Shown piece after piece: positions 5,466 to 13,660 of a stretch of DNA of 14,437 nt; position 1 is the stretch's first letter; every line of letters starts with the position of its first letter. A model generated the notes under the pieces. That model was not told where the DNA came from. It did not search any database and worked only from the letters and a program-made list of their open reading frames with translations. The DNA is from an uncultured Clostridia bacterium (GTDB lineage Bacteria > Bacillota > Clostridia > TANB77 > CAG-508). The stretch covers positions 1-14,437 of the forward strand of contig CAKPOC010000031.1 of NCBI GenBank assembly GCA_934169535.1, given 5' to 3'. The position numbers were made by a program, and so were the translations under genes.

Positions 5466-5494
5466 ATTATACCATAATTATGTAAATTTGTAAA
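5466..5494 (-). promoter_or_regulatory. Promoter of small genes F and E
   Basis: TTTACA (5489-5494), a 17-nt spacer and TATAAT (5466-5471), with the tandem TTTACA-AA-TTTACA repeat kept. It differs from the gene A promoter at only three spacer positions. Confidence 0.85.
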
Positions 5495-5518
5495 TACAAT
5501 TATTCTTTTTTCACTTTA

Positions 5519-5566
5519 TACGTGCAAAATACGCCAATTTGTGATATAATTTTCACACGTGTAAAA
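5519..5566 (+). promoter_or_regulatory. Promoter and palindromic operator of the ABC exporter operon
   Basis: A TATAAT -10 lies at 5545-5550 with no good -35 at the usual distance (GTGCAA at 5522-5527). A palindrome TTNACACGTGTNAA (5552-5565, core ACACGTGT 5555-5562) lies at the predicted start site, and a partial copy, TACGTGCAAA, lies at 5519-5528. A weak -35 with paired CACGTG-like sites suggests control by a dimeric regulator, which is not encoded nearby. Confidence 0.5.
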
Positions 5567-5576
5567 GGAGGAAAAA

Positions 5577-7310
5577 ATGATAAAAAAATTAATTGATTCT
5601 ATTAATGGTTACAAAAAAGAAACAATATTAACACCTATATTTGTTTCAATAGAAGTTATTTTGGAAATTTTAATTCCACTAATGATGGCAAGATTAATTG
5701 ATGATGGTATTTATGCAGGTCAAATGAATTTAGTTTATAAAATAGCTCTATTTCTTATTTTTCTTGCTTTTTTATCCCTATTTGCAGGAATGTTTTCTGG
5801 CATATATGCAGCTAAAGCTTCTGCAGGATTTGCAAAAAATTTAAGAAAAAAATTATATTTTAAAGTTCAAACTTTTTCATTTTCAAACATAGATAAATTT
5901 TCAACTAGCAGCTTAGTAACTAGGCTAACTACTGACGTAAGTAACGTTCAATCTGCTTTTCAAATGATTATAAGAGTTGCTGTAAGGACTCCATTAATGC
6001 TAATAATTTCACTTATTTTTGCAATTTCTATTAGTGCAAAACTTTCTTTAATTTTTTTAGTATTAATTCCGTTTTTGGGCACAGGTCTATACTTAATTGT
6101 AACTCACGTTTACCCTATTATGACTAGAATATTTAAAACTTACGACAAGCTAAATAATGTTGTTGAAGAAAATGTTTCTGGAATTAGAGTTGTAAAATCA
6201 TTTGTTTTAGAAAAGGACGAACAAGAAAAATTTGGCAATGTTTCTGGTAGTATTTTTAAAGATTTTAGCAAGGCTGAAAAAATGCTTGCATTAAACAACC
6301 CTTTAATGCAATTTTCTATGCATCTTTGCATACTCCTTATTTCATGGTTTGGCTCAAAAATAATTGTAACTTCTGGCATGACAGAGCTTACAACTGGCGA
6401 GCTTATGACAATGTTTACTTACAGTTCTCAAATTTTATCAAGCCTAATGATGTTATCTATGATTTTAGTTATGCTTACAATCTCTAGGTCTTCGGCAGAA
6501 AGAATTGTAGAAGTTTTGGATGAAACTCCTGATATTCAAAGTCCTGAAAACAGCATAACAGCTGTTGCCGATGGAAGTATTGAATTTAAACATGTAAGCT
6601 TTAGCTACATTAATGACAAGAAAAAGGAAAGCTTAAAATCTATAAATCTTTCTATAAGGCCTGGCGAAACGGTTGGAATTTTAGGAGGCACAGGTAGTGG
6701 AAAATCAAGCTTAGTTAATTTAATTCCTAGGTTATATGATGTTACTCAAGGTTCTTTATTAGTTGGTGGAAAAAACGTAAAAGAATATGATTTAGACACA
6801 TTAAGAAACGAAGTATCTGTGGTTTTACAAAAAAATGTATTGTTTTCTGGAACAATAATCGACAACATTCGATGGGGAAATGAAAACGCCTCTCTTGAAG
6901 ACATTAAGCGAGTTTGCAAGCTTGCGCAGGCAGATGAATTTATAAGCCAATTTCCAGATGGTTACAATACTTACATTGAAGAAGGTGGAACTAACGTTTC
7001 TGGTGGTCAAAAGCAAAGGTTATGTATTGCAAGAGCATTGCTAAAACATCCCAAAATATTAATTCTTGATGATTCAACCTCTGCCGTTGATACCAAAACT
7101 GATAGCTTAATTCAAAACGCTTTTAAACAAGAAATTCCTGACACTACAAAAATAATTATTGCGCAAAGAATTTCGTCAATTGAAAATTGTGATAAAATTG
7201 TGGTTATGGATAATGGAAAAATTAATGGCATTGGTACTCATGAGGACTTATTAAAAAATAATGAAATTTACCAAGAAGTTTATGAGTCACAAACTCAGTC
7301 AAATAAATAG
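5577..7310 (+). CDS. ABC exporter, half-transporter with degenerate ATPase site (heterodimer subunit 1)
   Basis: This is a 577-residue ABC half-transporter of the BmrC/LmrC/TM287 kind: a six-helix exporter domain (about residues 15-300) followed by a nucleotide-binding domain. Walker A GGTGSGKSS is at 370-378 and the signature VSGGQ at 474-478. The Walker B aspartate is D498, but the catalytic glutamate position is aspartate (D499, LILDDSTSAVD) and the H-loop histidine is glutamine (Q530, IIAQRISS). These are the changes that mark the non-hydrolysing site of heterodimeric exporters. It acts in the cytoplasmic membrane with the product of the next gene, 13 nt downstream. Substrate is unknown; relatives export drugs and other lipophilic compounds. 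An AGGAGG site precedes the ATG. A palindromic operator-like sequence overlaps the promoter. Confidence 0.92.
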   Translation: MIKKLIDSINGYKKETILTPIFVSIEVILEILIPLMMARLIDDGIYAGQMNLVYKIALFLIFLAFLSLFAGMFSGIYAAKASAGFAKNLRKKLYFKVQTFSFSNIDKFSTSSLVTRLTTDVSNVQSAFQMIIRVAVRTPLMLIISLIFAISISAKLSLIFLVLIPFLGTGLYLIVTHVYPIMTRIFKTYDKLNNVVEENVSGIRVVKSFVLEKDEQEKFGNVSGSIFKDFSKAEKMLALNNPLMQFSMHLCILLISWFGSKIIVTSGMTELTTGELMTMFTYSSQILSSLMMLSMILVMLTISRSSAERIVEVLDETPDIQSPENSITAVADGSIEFKHVSFSYINDKKKESLKSINLSIRPGETVGILGGTGSGKSSLVNLIPRLYDVTQGSLLVGGKNVKEYDLDTLRNEVSVVLQKNVLFSGTIIDNIRWGNENASLEDIKRVCKLAQADEFISQFPDGYNTYIEEGGTNVSGGQKQRLCIARALLKHPKILILDDSTSAVDTKTDSLIQNAFKQEIPDTTKIIIAQRISSIENCDKIVVMDNGKINGIGTHEDLLKNNEIYQEVYESQTQSNK

Positions 7311-7323
7311 AAAGGAGTTTTAA

Positions 7324-9183
7324 ATGGAAAAAATAAAAAAAGGTACTTTTAAAAGATTATTAAGTTATATAACAAAAAATTATAAAAAACAATTTATTGC
7401 AGTTTTTGTTTGCATAATTTTAAGTAGTACTGCTAGTGTTTTAGGGTCTTTGTTTTTACAAGTTCTAATTGATGACTATATAACACCTCTTCTTTCTCAG
7501 ACATCTCCAGTGTTTGCAGGTCTTTTAAAATCTATTTGCATTATGGCATTTATATATGTTATTGGAATTATTTCAGCTTACCTTTATAACAGAATAATGG
7601 CTATAATATCTCAAGGTGTTTTGCGAGACATTCGTGACGAAATGTTTTTTAAAATGGAAAAACTTCCAATAAAATATTTTGACACTCATTCTCATGGCGA
7701 CATAATGAGCTATTATACCAATGATGCAGATACTTTAAGACAGATGATCTCACAAAGTTTGCCTCAAATTATAAATTCAAGTTTTACTGTTATTGCAATT
7801 TTTATTTCAATGCTATATTTAAGTCCTATACTTACTTTATGTGTTGTAATATTTACTGCTATTACCTTAACAATAACAAAAAAAATAGCTAGCAAAAGTT
7901 CTAAATACTTCGTTGGGCAGCAATCTTCGATTGGAAAAGTAAATGGTTACATTGAAGAAATGCTTAATGGACAAAAAGTAATAAAGGTATTTACTCATGA
8001 AGAAAAAGCAAAAGAAGGATTTGAAATTCTTAATGATCAACTTTTTAATGACACTTACAAAGCAAATAAATATGCAAATATATTAATGCCAATAGCCGGA
8101 AATTTGGGAAATCTTCAATATGTGACTATTGCTATAATTGGTACAGTTTTAGCTCTAAGTGGAAAAATAGACCTTACTGTTGGAACTTTAGTTTCGTTTT
8201 TACAATTAACAAGAAGCTTTTCTCACCCTGTAACTCAGGTTTTAAATCAATTTAATTCTATAATTGTAGCTTTAGCCGGAGTTGGCAGAATTTTTGATAT
8301 GATGGACGAAGAACCAGAACAAGATAACGGCTATGTAACTTTAGTAAATGTAAAACGTGTTGGCGATAAACTAGTAGAAACAGATAAAAAAACCGGGTTA
8401 TGGGCTTGGAAACACCCTCATCACAATGGTGAAATTGAATACGTAGAATTAAAAGGACATATAGAACTTACTGACGTAGACTTTTTCTATAACCCTGGCA
8501 AGCAAGTTCTTCATAAAATTAGCATGTACGCAAAACCTGGTCAAAAGATTGCATTAGTTGGTGCAACAGGTGCTGGAAAAACAACTATTACTAACCTTTT
8601 AAACCGCTTTTATGATATTGAAGATGGCAAAATTAGATATGATGGAATAAATATTAACAAAATTAAGAAAGAAGATTTACGTAGGTCTTTAGGAATGGTT
8701 CTTCAAGATGTAAATTTATTTACTGGAACTATAAAAGACAACATAAAATATGGCAACAAAAATGCTTCTGATAAAGACGTAATTGCAGCTGCAAAGCTTG
8801 CAAATGCACATGGCTTTATAGAGCGTTTGCCTCAAGGATATGACACTTTACTTACAGCAAATGGCTCAGAGTTGTCACAAGGTCAAAGGCAATTAATTTC
8901 AATTGCAAGGGCTGCTTTAAATGACCCACCAGTTATGATATTAGATGAGGCAACTTCTAGTATTGATACAAGAACTGAAAAAATTGTACAAGATGGTATG
9001 GACAAGCTTATGGCTGGCAGAACAGTTTTTGTTATAGCGCACAGACTTTCTACAGTACGTAACTCTAAAGCTATAATGGTTATGGACCACGGAAAAATAA
9101 TAGAGCGTGGCGATCACGATACTTTGATTGCACAAAAAGGTCAGTATTATCAATTGTATACTGGTGCATTTGAACTTGAATAG
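7324..9183 (+). CDS. ABC exporter, half-transporter with canonical ATPase site (heterodimer subunit 2)
   Basis: This is a 619-residue partner of the preceding gene, of the BmrD/LmrD/TM288 kind. The transmembrane domain covers about residues 15-325. It is followed by a longer linker (about residues 335-385, including TGLWAWKHPHHNGEIEYVELKG) usual for this subunit type, then the nucleotide-binding domain. Walker A GATGAGKTT starts at 413, the signature LSQGQ is at 517-521, Walker B has D541 with the catalytic E542 (MILDEATSSID), and the H-loop histidine is H573 (VIAHRLS). All catalytic residues are intact, so this subunit supplies the hydrolysing Walker B and H-loop. AAAGGAG precedes the ATG, and a bidirectional terminator follows. 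Multidrug or lipid export is inferred from relatives only. Confidence 0.92.
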   Translation: MEKIKKGTFKRLLSYITKNYKKQFIAVFVCIILSSTASVLGSLFLQVLIDDYITPLLSQTSPVFAGLLKSICIMAFIYVIGIISAYLYNRIMAIISQGVLRDIRDEMFFKMEKLPIKYFDTHSHGDIMSYYTNDADTLRQMISQSLPQIINSSFTVIAIFISMLYLSPILTLCVVIFTAITLTITKKIASKSSKYFVGQQSSIGKVNGYIEEMLNGQKVIKVFTHEEKAKEGFEILNDQLFNDTYKANKYANILMPIAGNLGNLQYVTIAIIGTVLALSGKIDLTVGTLVSFLQLTRSFSHPVTQVLNQFNSIIVALAGVGRIFDMMDEEPEQDNGYVTLVNVKRVGDKLVETDKKTGLWAWKHPHHNGEIEYVELKGHIELTDVDFFYNPGKQVLHKISMYAKPGQKIALVGATGAGKTTITNLLNRFYDIEDGKIRYDGININKIKKEDLRRSLGMVLQDVNLFTGTIKDNIKYGNKNASDKDVIAAAKLANAHGFIERLPQGYDTLLTANGSELSQGQRQLISIARAALNDPPVMILDEATSSIDTRTEKIVQDGMDKLMAGRTVFVIAHRLSTVRNSKAIMVMDHGKIIERGDHDTLIAQKGQYYQLYTGAFELE

Positions 9184-9186
9184 AAA

Positions 9187-9224
9187 AAACAGTGTTTAAC
9201 AAAATTGTTAGACACTATTTTTTT
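9187..9224. terminator. Bidirectional terminator between the ABC operon and the oxidoreductase
   Basis: Stem AGTGTTTAAC/GTTAGACACT (9191-9200 with 9207-9216, one G-T pair) has ATTTTTTTA on the right and a run of A on the left, which gives T on the minus strand. It serves both convergent genes and overlaps the last codons of the minus-strand gene. Confidence 0.88.
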
Positions 9225-10607
9225 ATATCTTTACTAGCTGGTCCGTATAATACTTTACCATCTTCCAAAAAACGTGAGCCATGGCATGGGCAATCCCACG
9301 TTTTATCATCTTTATTCCATTTTAATGTACAACCTAAATGAGTACATTTGGGGGCATTTTTATCTTTTACTTTTTCAATTATTAATGAATCTGCTGTTTC
9401 AAAAATCATGTTTTTTACCTCTGCCCTATTCTTTATAAGATTAGTCCTTCTTGAGTCAAAAATTTCTTCATATTTGTTTTTATTTTTGCAAATTTTGTCT
9501 GTTAATATTTGACTGGCAATATTTGATGTTGTCATTCCCCACTTGTTAAAAGCAGTTGCTATATACACTCCTGGCATAAATTTTGAAAATTCTCCGAATG
9601 TACGCAATTTTATCTAGTGAAATGGTGTCTTCTGTTGACCATTTGTTTATTTGCTTTGCACTTGGAAATATTGAATGCGCAAAAGCTTCCAGGGTTAAAT
9701 ATGGATTGCAAATGTTGCCTTCCTTTCCTACTTTTTTAGTGCAGCCTGTTACCATCAAAACTTTTTTATCGTCAAGTTTTAAAATTTTTGCAGATAAAGT
9801 AGGTTCTTCCGCATTTATATACATTCCTTCAAATGGTTCTTCCGAAAACTCAAAACACTCACAATATGATATTGCTTGATATGTTTTCAAAAAATAAAAT
9901 CCCGGAATATTTTGTGGGCTATATCTTGTTGCATAAATTACATTTTTTGATTTGATAATATTTTCATCTACTTTTGTTTCGTAATGTGTATCCTTCTTTT
10001 TTATTTCAGTTGCATTAGAATCTTCAAAAATTTTTCCATTATTTTTTTCGATTACCACACACAAACCTTGTGCATATTTTATGGGATTAAATTGAGCTTG
10101 ATTTTCAAATTTTATAGCTCCCAACACATTTGCTATTGGAAGTGGAATTTTCTCTTCATAACTTGCTTTTACTCCTATTTCTTTTGCAATTTTTACTTCG
10201 TCTTTTATTTTTTCTAAGCTTTGATTTGATTTTGTGTATACATAAGAATTTTCTTCTTTAAAATCACATTCTATTTTTTCTTTGTCTATTATGCTTTTTA
10301 TATTTTTTATCGCTTCTTCATTTGCCCTAAAATAGCTTTTGGCATAATCTAATCCAAAATTGTCTGCTAAATATTTATACATAAGTCCATGCTGCGAAGT
10401 AACTTTTGCAGTTGTATTTCCGCTCGTTTTTGACATAAGTCTATCTTTTTCTACAAGAATAACATTGTATTTTTTTAGCGCTAAATTATATGCAGTTGTA
10501 ATTCCTGTTATGCCTCCTCCAACAATAAGTACATCGCATTCTAGGTCTTGCTTTATTTTGCTATATTTTTTTATAGTGTTTTCTTGTAACCATACTGATT
10601 TTTCCAT
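9215..10607 (-). pseudogene. FAD-dependent oxidoreductase with C-terminal Rieske domain, one frameshift (YhfW-like)
   Basis: Two overlapping frames together make one protein of about 463 residues. The N-terminal part (10607 to about 9597) has an FAD-binding Rossmann motif GGGITGITTAYNLALKKYNVILVEKD of the DAO/DadA family. The rest resumes in the next frame with GEFSKFMPGVYIATAFNKWGMTTS, the conserved second FAD segment, and ends in a Rieske [2Fe-2S] domain, CTH...CPCHGS, with both Cys-x-His and Cys-x-x-His ligand pairs. B. subtilis YhfW has this domain order. One extra base near 9596 (minus strand ATTCGGAGAA, expected ATTGGAGAA) breaks the frame; all else is intact, so the break is recent or a sequence error. 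If real, the truncated product lacks the Rieske cluster. AAGGAGG precedes the ATG. The substrate is not known for this family. Confidence 0.85.
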
Positions 10608-10652
10608 AAGTTCCTCCTTATTTTAGTATTTACATATATTTTTTAAATATTC

Positions 10653-10681
10653 TTGTAAAAAACTTATTGTTATGCTATTCT
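10653..10681 (+). promoter_or_regulatory. Possible promoter of the membrane protein-Nudix pair
   Basis: TTGTAA (10653-10658), a 17-nt spacer and TATTCT (10676-10681) lie upstream of the ribosome site AAGGGGG. This is a moderate match only. The opposite strand must also hold the promoter for the divergent oxidoreductase; TTTACA with TATGTA is the best candidate there. Confidence 0.4.
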
Positions 10682-10707
10682 TCTTTATAAGAAAAGGGGG
10701 ATTTTTT

Positions 10708-11757
10708 ATGAAAAAGAAAAAAATTTTATTAACTGCTTTAATTATTGTTTTTTTAGTACTTGCTGCATTTGTAAGCTACAAAATCTATTTGAAAGTTGAT
10801 ATGGAAAATAGATTTAAAGAGTTTGAAAAAACTGAGCCTGTAGAAGCTTCCGGTACTTTACTTTCTAACCAAGATGGCGATTATTATGCTGTTTCGGGAA
10901 TGGATTATGTACTTCAAGATGGAGTTTCTGCTAAAGTAGATTCAATTATGATGACTGATGACACTTTAAATGTAAAATTATCATTTAAATTTGACAAAGA
11001 AATTAATTTTAAAACTTTTAGTTATGGATTTTCTATGTATGATGAAAATAATAATATTTATTATGTTGCTTCAAGAATGCATATGGGCAAAAAGGAAAGA
11101 TATGATTATCCTTCAGTTTTTGCATATCGCGAATTAGGCGTTCTTAACAATATGGCAGATTCAAGTTTTGCCAACTCTTACGGCATGGGTAATTCATCTA
11201 TTAATGAAGAAGAAAAAACACTTACTAGCCTATTTACTTTAGAGTCTAAGGATAAATTCCCAAAGAGCAAAAAAATATATATAAAATTATTTGATTTAGG
11301 CTATTATAATGTTTCAAAAGATAAAAACGACAAACTTTCTTTTGAAGACTTTAGTTTAACTGACTCAAAATGGTTGTTTTCAATAGACATTCCTGATGAT
11401 TTTAACCAAAGAAATACAATAAACTTAGCTACAAGTAGTGCAATTCCTGGCTTGGATATTACAAGTGCTACAATTTCAGAAACAAAACTAATTTTAAACT
11501 TTAATTCAGAAGATTATATAAGTTTAATAAACGCGGGAAAAGACATGCCTTCAGAAGAATTTTCAAACAAATGCAAAGAAATGCTAAATGTTACAGACGG
11601 CGAAGGCAAAGTTTATACTGAAACTCGAGCAAGCACTACAGGAAATAACTCATGCAGAATTTCTTTTGATTCCACTTTAGCAGATTTACCAAAGAAATTA
11701 TTTGTTAATTTTAAAGTTGGAGATTTGCAATATAGTAGTGAGTTAGTAGAGAAATAG
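10708..11757 (+). CDS. Membrane-anchored extracytoplasmic protein of unknown function
   Basis: The protein has 349 residues from the ATG at 10708, chosen because AAGGGGG lies 7 nt before it; the in-frame ATG at 10672 lies in the promoter region. It starts MKKKKILLTALIIVFLVLAAFVSYKIYLKV, a lysine-rich head and one hydrophobic segment that works as a signal anchor. There is no lipobox cysteine, so it is held by the helix or cleaved. The remaining residues look beta-rich (YVLQDGVSAKVDSIMMTDDTLNVKLSFKFD; LSFEDFSLTDSKWLFSIDIPDDF; ITSATISETKLILNFNS), like the Ig-like outer domains of DUF4352/DUF4179-type proteins, but I cannot place it in a family. The Nudix gene follows 13 nt after its stop, so the two are probably cotranscribed. 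Confidence 0.78.
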   Translation: MKKKKILLTALIIVFLVLAAFVSYKIYLKVDMENRFKEFEKTEPVEASGTLLSNQDGDYYAVSGMDYVLQDGVSAKVDSIMMTDDTLNVKLSFKFDKEINFKTFSYGFSMYDENNNIYYVASRMHMGKKERYDYPSVFAYRELGVLNNMADSSFANSYGMGNSSINEEEKTLTSLFTLESKDKFPKSKKIYIKLFDLGYYNVSKDKNDKLSFEDFSLTDSKWLFSIDIPDDFNQRNTINLATSSAIPGLDITSATISETKLILNFNSEDYISLINAGKDMPSEEFSNKCKEMLNVTDGEGKVYTETRASTTGNNSCRISFDSTLADLPKKLFVNFKVGDLQYSSELVEK

Positions 11758-11770
11758 GAGGAAATATCTT

Positions 11771-12235
11771 ATGAGAGCACCATATCAAATTTTAACAATC
11801 TTATATAAAAGAGAAAATAACAGAATTCTATATAGTATATTTTATAGAAATTCTCACCCTATATGGCAATTTATATCAGGAGGGGGAGAAAATAACGAAG
11901 ATCCTGTTGAAACGGTAATTAGGGAAATAAATGAAGAAACATCATTAGTTGTCGAAAAAAGAAACATAGAGCAATTAGATTCTAAAACCACTATTCCAGT
12001 ATTAAATATAACGGGAGAATATACTTGGGGCCCAAATGTATATGTTGTTCCAGAATACTCATACGCTATAGAAATAAAGGGTGAATATGGTAATATACAA
12101 CTTTCAAATGAGCACAAAGAATACAAATGGGTGGAATATGATGAAGCATTAAAAAAACTAAAGTATGATAGTAATAAGACAGCTCTATGGGAATTAAATG
12201 AAAAACTTAATAAAAGAACTAAAGCATACAATTAA
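11771..12235 (+). CDS. Nudix hydrolase
   Basis: This 154-residue protein has a full Nudix box starting at G37: GGGENNEDPVETVIREINEETSLVV, fitting Gx5Ex7REUxEE. The metal-binding R51, E52, E55 and E56 are all present; the usual glycine after EEx is serine. Such enzymes cleave nucleoside diphosphates linked to another group (NTPs, dinucleotides, NDP-sugars) using Mg2+ in the cytoplasm. The N-terminal part (YQILTILYKRENNRILYSIFYRNSHPIWQFISGG) is the first sheet of the fold. Substrate cannot be told. AGGAGG lies directly after the stop of the upstream gene, pointing to translational coupling. A broken radical SAM gene follows. Confidence 0.88.
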   Translation: MRAPYQILTILYKRENNRILYSIFYRNSHPIWQFISGGGENNEDPVETVIREINEETSLVVEKRNIEQLDSKTTIPVLNITGEYTWGPNVYVVPEYSYAIEIKGEYGNIQLSNEHKEYKWVEYDEALKKLKYDSNKTALWELNEKLNKRTKAYN

Positions 12236-12264
12236 TTATAATAAAAAGGAGAATTGATAAAAAA

Positions 12265-12561
12265 ATGAAAATGAACTAAGTTCTCCATTAAAAATTTTAA
12301 TGAATACAACTAAAAAATGTAATCTTAGATGTAAACAGTGCTTTACTGAATCTGGCATAAATATGAAAGATGAATTAAATACTAAAGAAATATTTAATTT
12401 ATTTGATCAGATGCGAGAATTAGGAACATTTTTCATATGTTTAGGAGGAGGAGAACCATTAACAAATAATTCCTGTGACATTTGGTAATAACTATTTTAA
12501 AACTTTTTATAGAATTTTTGAGAACTGCATAGAAAAAAGAGTATTAACCAAATTCCTTTGA
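12265..12561 (+). pseudogene. Broken radical SAM enzyme, N-terminal remnant
   Basis: The frame ELSSPLKILMNTTKKCNLRCKQCFTESG carries the CxxxCxxC motif that binds the [4Fe-4S] cluster of radical SAM enzymes, and ICLGGGEPLT follows, matching the SAM-binding GGEP motif. The homology begins before the in-frame ATG at 12300. The ATG at 12265 (ATGAAAATGAAC) would join it if one A were added, so the start is frameshifted. After GGGEPL the frame soon stops (12486-12488); the next frame stays open as IPVTFGNNYFKTFYRIFENC to 12561, possibly remnant. A normal enzyme would have 200 or more further residues. The 3' part appears deleted, and what remains lacks most of the barrel, so it is not functional. 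Confidence 0.7.
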
Positions 12562-12573
12562 TTAATACTCTTT
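12530..12573 (-). terminator. Terminator of the Fic gene transcript (3' side)
   Basis: An 11-bp stem AAGAGTATTAA/TTAATACTCTT (12537-12547 with 12562-12572) is followed on the minus strand by CTTTTTTC. The plus-strand T run is poorer, so the main direction is minus. It lies about 140 nt after the Fic gene. Confidence 0.75.
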
Positions 12574-12711
12574 CAGACTTTTGCAATTTTCTTGAGTTCC
12601 CTCAAAATTGCTATCGTATGGTCGAGGTGACTACTCTTATATCTTTTCAAAGTGCAGTAATATCAATATATTGAAACTTTGTGACTGTACTTTGACTGCA
12701 TATATAAATTC
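12574..12711 (-). other. Hairpin-rich noncoding stretch downstream of the Fic gene
   Basis: Two more stems precede the terminator. GCAATTTT/AAAATTGC has an inner GAG-TTCC-CTC (about 12584-12613). CAAAGTGCAGT/ACTGTACTTTG (12648-12658 with 12684-12694, one mismatch) encloses the perfect 12-base palindrome TCAATATATTGA (12663-12674). No open frame of useful length occurs on either strand. It may be a structured 3' UTR, a small RNA, or an insertion-element end. I see nothing that assigns it to a known RNA family. Confidence 0.4.
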
Positions 12712-13644
12712 CTATATTTTCATAAAACATTTTTCTTTTAAAAACTTTTTAATTTTTGTTTTATCTTTTCCCTCATAATAATTAATTAATAAATCTTTAT
12801 ATTCATCTGTTAATTCTGCTGGAATTACAATAATTCCTTTTCCCTTTGATATTAAATAATGATTTGCAAATATTATAGATGTTCTTTTATTTCCATCTAT
12901 AAATATTTGTTTTTTCATAATATATAATAAAATTTCAATAGCCTTATCTATATCACTTATTTTTTTATTAAATATATCATCTAATTCTTCTTTTATTATA
13001 CTTTCTATTGGCAATTCAGGAGTCCATTTTGTTCCACCAATACTTACTGGAACAGTTCTAATCTTTCCTGCACTATAGTAAAATCCTGCTTGAACAAATT
13101 TATTTATTTCGCATAATAATGGAAAATTTGTGTCTGACAATATTACATTTTTATTTAATATAAATTCCCAAGCATGTTTCAAATTAACAATTTTCAAAAC
13201 ATCTTCTGAAGACATATTATTAATTTTTCCACCTTCTATAATACTTTCTGTATCTGCAAAAGTTGTTGCAACACCTTCTAAAATTGCTTGTTTATAAATA
13301 GTATCTACTAACTGTCTTTTAGCAAAATCTATATTTATTTCTACTTGTGGACTAAGTTCCTCATCAATATAATTAAATTGTTTTAATTGTTTTTCAATTC
13401 TCTTAATTTCTTTTTTTAATTCTTTTGCTTTAATACTATTATTCAATATTAAATTATATAAATTATCAGAATATTCTCCAACATATTTTGTAAGTAATAT
13501 TCCATCTTCTCTGTAATGTACATATATATATTTATTAGAATCTTTTTCTCTAATCTCAACAGAGCCATATATCAAATCATTCAATTCTTTAGTTAAAGTT
13601 TGTTTACTTTGTAAAAGATTCATAATTTCATACTTTTCTTCCAT
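12712..13644 (-). CDS. Fic/Doc-fold protein with non-canonical motif (no catalytic His)
   Basis: This 310-residue protein has three parts. Residues 26-90 read GSVEIREKDSNKYIYVHYREDGILLTKYVGEYSDNL then a coiled coil, like a small N-terminal domain found in several Firmicute proteins. Residues 118-140 carry ATTFADTESIIEGG, the inhibitory-helix region of Fic proteins. Residues 155-300 are the Fic core, with the flap GKIRTVPVSIGGTKWTP (193-209) and the motif QIFIDGNKRTSII (246-258). The normal motif is HxFx(D/E)GNxR; here glutamine (Q246) replaces the histidine that activates the target hydroxyl, while the DGN-KR phosphate-binding part is kept. Active Fic enzymes transfer AMP or other phosphate groups; this one may bind nucleotide without that reaction. 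AAGGAGTG precedes the ATG. The promoter lies between inverted operator repeats. No partner antitoxin is adjacent. Confidence 0.85.
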   Translation of the reverse strand: MEEKYEIMNLLQSKQTLTKELNDLIYGSVEIREKDSNKYIYVHYREDGILLTKYVGEYSDNLYNLILNNSIKAKELKKEIKRIEKQLKQFNYIDEELSPQVEINIDFAKRQLVDTIYKQAILEGVATTFADTESIIEGGKINNMSSEDVLKIVNLKHAWEFILNKNVILSDTNFPLLCEINKFVQAGFYYSAGKIRTVPVSIGGTKWTPELPIESIIKEELDDIFNKKISDIDKAIEILLYIMKKQIFIDGNKRTSIIFANHYLISKGKGIIVIPAELTDEYKDLLINYYEGKDKTKIKKFLKEKCFMKI

Positions 13645-13660
13645 AAGATCACTCCTTTAT

